The position numbers were made by a program, and so were the translations under genes. DNA of 10,600 nucleotides from Nitrososphaerota archaeon. Lineage in GTDB: Archaea; Thermoproteota; Nitrososphaeria_A; Caldarchaeales; Wolframiiraptoraceae. A model generated the notes under the pieces. The model worked only from the letters and a program-made list of their open reading frames with translations, made no database searches and was not told the DNA's origin. The DNA lies in NCBI GenBank assembly GCA_021160205.1, contig JAGHCZ010000071.1:1-10600 (forward strand). The letters are read 5' to 3'. Positions 7,105-10,600 of this stretch are shown here, piece after piece (position 1 is the stretch's first letter; the number at the start of each line of letters is the position of its first letter).

Positions 7105-8508
7105 ATGTCGGTGGAAGAATATCGGGCAATAGTGATCGGTGGCGGTCCCGGAGGATACGTTGCTGGGATAAGGTTGGGGCAGCTGGGTATTAAGACTCTA
7201 CTAATCGAGAAGGACCTTCTAGGCGGAGAATGCTTGAACAGGGGATGCATACCCTCGAAAATCCTCATAACCGGGGTTAACGCCTATTGGGCCGCGAGGA
7301 AAGCCGAGTGGGTTAGAGCCGATAACTTGGAGGTCGATTGGGAAAAACTCCAAGCCCGAAGAGAAAAGATCTTGAGAAGGCTGAGAATTGGGGTGAAGTA
7401 CCTCCTCGAAGGAAACGGCGTAAAAGTGGTCAGCGGAGAAGCAAAGCTTAAACCCGGTAAAAGGATCGCGGTGAAGCTCCGAGACGGGAGCCAAAAAGAA
7501 TTCAAAGGAGAAAATATAATCATCGCAACTGGCGCCGAGCATATTTCGATTCCAGCGATACCGATCGACGGAAAGAGAGTGCTGTCCTCCAGCCAAGCGC
7601 TGGAGCTGCGAGAAGTTCCTAAGAGGCTGCTGATAGTTGGAGGAGGAGTTTCGGGGCTTGAACTCGGGATACTTTACGCGAAGCTTGGATCAAAGGTTAC
7701 GGTAGTCGAGTTGATGGATCAGCTTCTCCCCGGAATCGAAAAAGACTTAGTGGACGTAGTTCAGAGGAGGATGAAGAAGCTCGGCATGCAGATCTATACG
7801 AGCTCCAAAGTCGTCAGCTCCGAAATCGACGGCGATGTGGTGAAAGCTGAGGTGGAGAGAAAGGATGGCAGCAGCTTTAAGGTTGAGGTAGATTACGCGA
7901 TGGTGGCGGTCGGAAAAAGGGCTGCAACGAAGAACTTGGGCGTAGAAGATCTCGGGATGAAGCTGGATAAGAGGGGATTCATCGAGGTGAATGATCATTT
8001 AGAGACAAACGTCGATGGCTTTTACGCGATTGGAGACGTCGTTGGCCCGCCGTTTCTCGCCCATAGAGCATCATTCCACGGATTAATCGCGGCGGAAAAC
8101 ATAGCAGGAAAAGAATCAATAGCAAATGAGACGGGAATGCCTTCGGCGATATTCACGGATCCGGAGATAGCCTTCGCGGGCTTAACAGCCTCGGAAGCGG
8201 AGGAGCAAAACATTAAACCCAAGGTCGGAAAGTTCTCTTTCTCAGCTTTGGGTAGAGCCGTTTTAGAAGACGAGGTGGATGGATTTGTGAAAATCGTAGC
8301 GGATTCATCGACAGGTAGGGTGATCGGATGCCAGATGGTTGGAGCACACGTCTCAGAGCTGATCGCCGAAGCAACCCTAGCCATCCGAAACAAGCTGACC
8401 CTTGAACAATTTGCTAAGTCAATTAGGCCGCATCCGACTTTCAGCGAGTCTCTAGCCGAGGCTGCTGAGGCCGCGCTATGGAAACCTATTCATATGCTCG
8501 TGAAGTAG
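7105..8508 (+). CDS. lpd: Dihydrolipoamide dehydrogenase (E3 / glycine cleavage L protein)
   Basis: This FAD enzyme reoxidises protein-bound dihydrolipoamide with NAD+. It has 467 residues, full length, with no extra N-terminal lipoyl domain. The FAD-binding loop GGGPGG lies at 12-17. The redox-active disulfide is Cys43/Cys48 in GGECLNRGCIPSK. The NAD-binding loop GGGVSG lies at 179-184. The second FAD contact GFYAIGDVVGPP lies at about 306-317. The C-terminal dimer domain holds the catalytic His443-Glu448 pair in HPTFSE. All catalytic residues are present, which argues against an unrelated flavin disulfide reductase such as mercuric reductase. The ATG at 7105 has no ribosome site and follows a TATA-like tract. 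The gene lies between lipA and lipB, 12 nt from lipB. No E1, E2 or glycine cleavage gene is in the window, so its partner complex is unknown. Confidence 0.94.
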   Translation: MSVEEYRAIVIGGGPGGYVAGIRLGQLGIKTLLIEKDLLGGECLNRGCIPSKILITGVNAYWAARKAEWVRADNLEVDWEKLQARREKILRRLRIGVKYLLEGNGVKVVSGEAKLKPGKRIAVKLRDGSQKEFKGENIIIATGAEHISIPAIPIDGKRVLSSSQALELREVPKRLLIVGGGVSGLELGILYAKLGSKVTVVELMDQLLPGIEKDLVDVVQRRMKKLGMQIYTSSKVVSSEIDGDVVKAEVERKDGSSFKVEVDYAMVAVGKRAATKNLGVEDLGMKLDKRGFIEVNDHLETNVDGFYAIGDVVGPPFLAHRASFHGLIAAENIAGKESIANETGMPSAIFTDPEIAFAGLTASEAEEQNIKPKVGKFSFSALGRAVLEDEVDGFVKIVADSSTGRVIGCQMVGAHVSELIAEATLAIRNKLTLEQFAKSIRPHPTFSESLAEAAEAALWKPIHMLVK

Positions 8509-8520
8509 AATTGCGATGGA

Positions 8521-9213
8521 ATGAACGATAAGAAGCTCCTAGTCGCTGACTTAGGTCTGATAGACTACGTGGAATGCCGAGGACTCCAGCTAAAGCTCGT
8601 CAGTCTAAGGGCTGAAAAACGAATCTCAGATGTTTTGCTTCTCTTAGAACATTCACATATTATAACGCTTGGGAGAAGAAGCGATGAAAGCGATGCCCGT
8701 AAGATCGATGGAATCCCTGTTCTGAAGGTCGATAGGGGTGGGAGAGCGACTTATCACGGGCCGGGCCAGCTCGTAGGATACATGATTATAGACTTAATCG
8801 AATTTGGAGCGGATGTAAAGACCTTCGTTCACTTAATAGAAGAAGCGATAATTCGTACCCTAAAGCGGTTCGGATTAATGGATGCAAATAGGAGAGAGGG
8901 ATACCCCGGGGTTTGGATAAAGAAAAGAAAAATCGCCTCAATAGGGCTCGGGATAAAGCACTGGATAACTTATCATGGATTCGCCTTAAACGTGAACACG
9001 GACCTCAAATACTTTGAGCTGATAAATCCATGCGGTTTAAATCCGAACACGATGACTTCAATGGAGAGAGAGCTTGGAAAACGCGTAGATATGCGGGAGG
9101 TTAAGAGTTCATTCTTAGAAAACTTCGCCGAAACCTTCGGATACGGAGAGATGCGGAAAATCGGGTTAGAAAGCCTGTTTAGGGCTAATTCCGAATCCTT
9201 GAAGATTTCTTAA
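8521..9213 (+). CDS. lipB: Lipoyl (octanoyl) transferase LipB
   Basis: This enzyme moves an octanoyl group, normally from acyl carrier protein, onto the lysine of a lipoyl carrier domain, producing the substrate of LipA. It has 230 residues. The family motif RGGRATYHGPGQLVGY runs from 72 to 87. The catalytic lysine is probably Lys137 in KRKIASIG, and the catalytic cysteine is Cys171 in INPCGL. Both are expected of LipB and not of lipoate ligase LplA, which lacks the cysteine. The start is ATG 8521, with only a weak GATGGA upstream. The 12-nt gap to lpd suggests co-transcription. The C-terminal tail after about residue 210 looks variable, and its last 29 nt overlap the convergent nth-like gene. 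Confidence 0.94.
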   Translation: MNDKKLLVADLGLIDYVECRGLQLKLVSLRAEKRISDVLLLLEHSHIITLGRRSDESDARKIDGIPVLKVDRGGRATYHGPGQLVGYMIIDLIEFGADVKTFVHLIEEAIIRTLKRFGLMDANRREGYPGVWIKKRKIASIGLGIKHWITYHGFALNVNTDLKYFELINPCGLNPNTMTSMERELGKRVDMREVKSSFLENFAETFGYGEMRKIGLESLFRANSESLKIS

Positions 9214-9862
9214 ATTTCCCACTCGAGGGGCAAAGTTTTGACAGAAAACACTCATCGCATCTCGGATTTCTGGCCCTGCACGTAGTTCTTCCGAACTCTA
9301 TCAACGCTAAATGCGCCTTCATCCTCTTCTCCGGCGGAGTTGCACGTTCGAGCTTCTTCCTCAGGCTCTCGTAATCGTCTTTCTCATCCGCTACCCCGAG
9401 CCTTTTCATGATCCTGAATATGTGGGTGTCAACCGGGAAGACGGGATCCCTGCGGATTATCATCAGGTAGACATCGGCTGTTTTCGGGCCTATTCCCTTC
9501 ATCGATGAGAGAACCTTTTTGGCCTCGGGATATGGAAGGCTTAGAATTTTCTCTAATCCTCCTCCGCTGTTCACCAATTGTTCGGCTATTAACTTTATTC
9601 TAGGAGCTTTCATCCTCCAGAGCCCGGCGGGCTTTATCGCTTCGGCTATCGAGTCCACGCTGGCCTCGGCCACCTCTTTGATGCTCCTAAATTTTTCTCT
9701 AAACCTCTTCAACGCCTCTTTAACGTTCTGTCTATTCGTTTTCTGGGATAGGATCACCGCCACGAGCGTTTCATATGGGTCGCGGTTTTCGAATCGCGAT
9801 AAATCTATTGGAATTTCCTTGAGAACTTTTCTTATTATCGTTGCAAGTCGCTTCGATGTCAC
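9185..9862 (-). CDS. nth: Endonuclease III-type DNA glycosylase/AP lyase
   Basis: This base-excision repair enzyme would remove oxidised pyrimidines or related lesions and may cut the DNA backbone by beta-elimination. It has 225 residues. The helix-hairpin-helix MKGIGPKTADV (121-131) carries the catalytic Lys127. The catalytic Asp145 lies in FPVDTHIFRI, 18 residues later, the same spacing as in E. coli endonuclease III. The C-terminal [4Fe-4S] loop is complete: Cys195, Cys202, Cys205 and Cys211 (C-x6-C-x2-C-x5-C). The N-terminal LSQKTNRQN segment differs from the usual LSxQxTD, so damage specificity could differ, and an archaeal mismatch-type glycosylase is an alternative. The start is GTG 9862, the only start codon after an in-frame stop. 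No ribosome site is seen, but a weak AATAAG lies about 27 nt upstream. It overlaps lipB tail to tail. Confidence 0.92.
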   Translation of the reverse strand: MTSKRLATIIRKVLKEIPIDLSRFENRDPYETLVAVILSQKTNRQNVKEALKRFREKFRSIKEVAEASVDSIAEAIKPAGLWRMKAPRIKLIAEQLVNSGGGLEKILSLPYPEAKKVLSSMKGIGPKTADVYLMIIRRDPVFPVDTHIFRIMKRLGVADEKDDYESLRKKLERATPPEKRMKAHLALIEFGRTTCRARNPRCDECFLSKLCPSSGKFKKSSRIRN

Positions 9863-9879
9863 ATATTGACGAGGACTTT

Positions 9880-10116
9880 CTAACCCTTATTGATTACGGC
9901 CACATCTAGCTTCGCCGCTATACTCATCGGAAAACTCAGATCTCCGCTCCACGCAATTCCGCGAGCTTTCCCGAAGAGGCGCACCTCCGCGAATTTCGAT
10001 TGCTCAATAACCTATTACGGGTAAACGGCCAGAAGCTGCTTTGTTGAATTCGCTCGAAGGATTTCCGTGAACGAGGTATCCGAGCATGCTGCAGCTAAAT
10101 GCACCTTGAGGATCAT
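9880..10116 (-). pseudogene. Possible decayed reading frame, function unknown
   Basis: One minus-strand frame reads 33 codons from ATG 10116, meets the adjacent stops TAA TAG at 10017-10012, and then stays open for a further 43 codons to a TAG at 9880. The second part has ordinary protein-like composition (AKLDVAVINKG at its end). The two halves share one frame, which is what a recently inactivated small gene would look like. I recognise no family. Chance openness over such short lengths is a real alternative, and several CGC arginine codons differ from the AGG/AGA preference of neighbouring genes. Otherwise the 277 nt between the glycosylase and the next gene show only a weak TATA-like element near 9889 for the glycosylase. 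Confidence 0.25.
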
Positions 10117-10139
10117 GAACGTTTTTACGTCAAGATAGC

Positions 10140-10600
10140 TTATCTGAATAAAATCTCGTGTTTTGTTAAAGCCTTTACAAAACCGGCGAACCGTCGCTTA
10201 GCCCTCGCGGCGCCCTCGGATTTAATTAAGATCTTGAAGCCGTCGCGCTTTGAGCTACGTATCCTTACTCCGAATTTCACGGCGATTTTGTCGAGGTCTA
10301 TGAGCTCGAAGTGAGGGATCTTTTCCTCGTCTCCGCATGGCCCCATCTTACACGCCGCGCATCCTAGACCGTGAGCCTCTATGTTCGCTGCGCAGGCAGA
10401 TGGGTAGACCTTTAACCCGGTTTTCTCAGCTCGATCTGCGATCTGCTTTTTCAAATCGCTGCTGTAAATGGTTACTTGTTTGGATCCACCAAGTTCGCCT
10501 CTTATCCGCTTGATGATCTCGCTTAGATGCGGATATCTCGCGGCCCTAAGCCTTTCGATGATCCCTTCCGTGACCCTGAGAGATCCTAAGACCACTCCAC
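10140..10600 (-). CDS. Unrecognised cysteine-rich protein, probably 5'-truncated by the window edge
   Basis: I do not recognise this family. The frame is open from the right edge to a TAA at 10140. A GTG at 10595 would give 151 residues, but the frame continues upstream past the edge, so the true start is probably outside. Counted from that GTG, the middle holds a cysteine cluster: Cys68, then GLGCAACKMGPCGD with Cys79, Cys82 and Cys87 (C-x10-C-x2-C-x4-C). This suits a zinc site or iron-sulfur cluster. Before it, VTIYSSDLKKQIADRAEKTG looks like a beta strand followed by a charged helix. The last 40 residues are very rich in Lys and Arg (SKRDGFKILIK, RAKRRFAGFVKALTK), which could mean nucleic acid binding. 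No transmembrane segment is visible. The upstream neighbour that might explain it lies outside the window. Confidence 0.7.
   Translation of the reverse strand, partial: GVVLGSLRVTEGIIERLRAARYPHLSEIIKRIRGELGGSKQVTIYSSDLKKQIADRAEKTGLKVYPSACAANIEAHGLGCAACKMGPCGDEEKIPHFELIDLDKIAVKFGVRIRSSKRDGFKILIKSEGAARAKRRFAGFVKALTKHEILFR

Noticed and set aside
8022..8393. A 123-codon minus-strand open frame opposite lpd
   Set aside because: It overlaps the conserved C-terminal half of lpd, is rich in Ser, Pro and Ala as antisense frames here tend to be, and shows no domain.
9781..9802. An inverted repeat with a TTCGAATC core, resembling a tRNA T-arm
   Set aside because: It encodes conserved-position residues of the glycosylase (SRFENRD), and no acceptor stem, anticodon arm or CCA-side pairing surrounds it.
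1..10600. Search for CRISPR arrays, insertion sequences, tRNA or rRNA genes, or phage and defence genes
   Set aside because: I saw no regularly spaced repeats, transposase or integrase motifs, tRNA T-loop signatures in a proper context, or known defence domains. The window is mainly metabolic genes.

Overview
The window looks archaeal. The evidence is a four-subunit ferredoxin-dependent 2-oxoacid oxidoreductase (separate gamma, delta, alpha and beta genes), TATA-like boxes about 25-29 nt upstream of leaderless start codons, strong GGAGGTGA-type ribosome sites inside operons, frequent GTG and TTG starts, and preference for AGG/AGA arginine codons. The gene content would suit an anaerobic, probably thermophilic archaeon. 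I cannot name the lineage from sequence alone.

Layout from left to right. Positions 1-2374 (minus strand) hold a three-gene polar amino acid ABC importer: binding protein, permease and ATPase. The ATPase runs off the left edge, and the binding protein has no usable start codon in frame with its signal anchor. Positions 2377-3042 (minus) hold a thymidylate kinase-like gene with its own leaderless promoter. Positions 3092-6091 (minus) hold the operon porG-porD-porA-porB, whose genes overlap or nearly touch. It encodes pyruvate (or a related 2-oxoacid):ferredoxin oxidoreductase. Positions 6201-9213 (plus) hold lipA, lpd and lipB, a lipoyl-cofactor module transcribed divergently from the por operon across a roughly 110-bp intergenic region. 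Positions 9185-9862 (minus) hold an endonuclease III-type DNA glycosylase whose 3' end overlaps the 3' end of lipB. Positions 9863-10139 hold no convincing intact gene but carry a possible decayed reading frame. Positions 10140-10600 (minus) hold an unrecognised cysteine-rich protein cut by the right edge.

How the genes fit together. POR converts pyruvate and CoA to acetyl-CoA, CO2 and reduced ferredoxin, or runs in reverse, and needs no lipoyl group. LipB would attach an octanoyl group to a carrier lysine, LipA would insert two sulfurs to make lipoyl, and Lpd would reoxidise dihydrolipoyl. No lipoyl-carrying protein (GcvH or an E2) and no E1 is in the window, so the substrate of the lipoyl module must be encoded elsewhere. 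Bacterial-type LipA plus LipB in an archaeal setting is the most biologically interesting point, because LipB normally takes octanoate from acyl carrier protein, which most archaea lack. I found no CRISPR array, insertion sequence, rRNA or tRNA, and no clear novel defence or mobile system.
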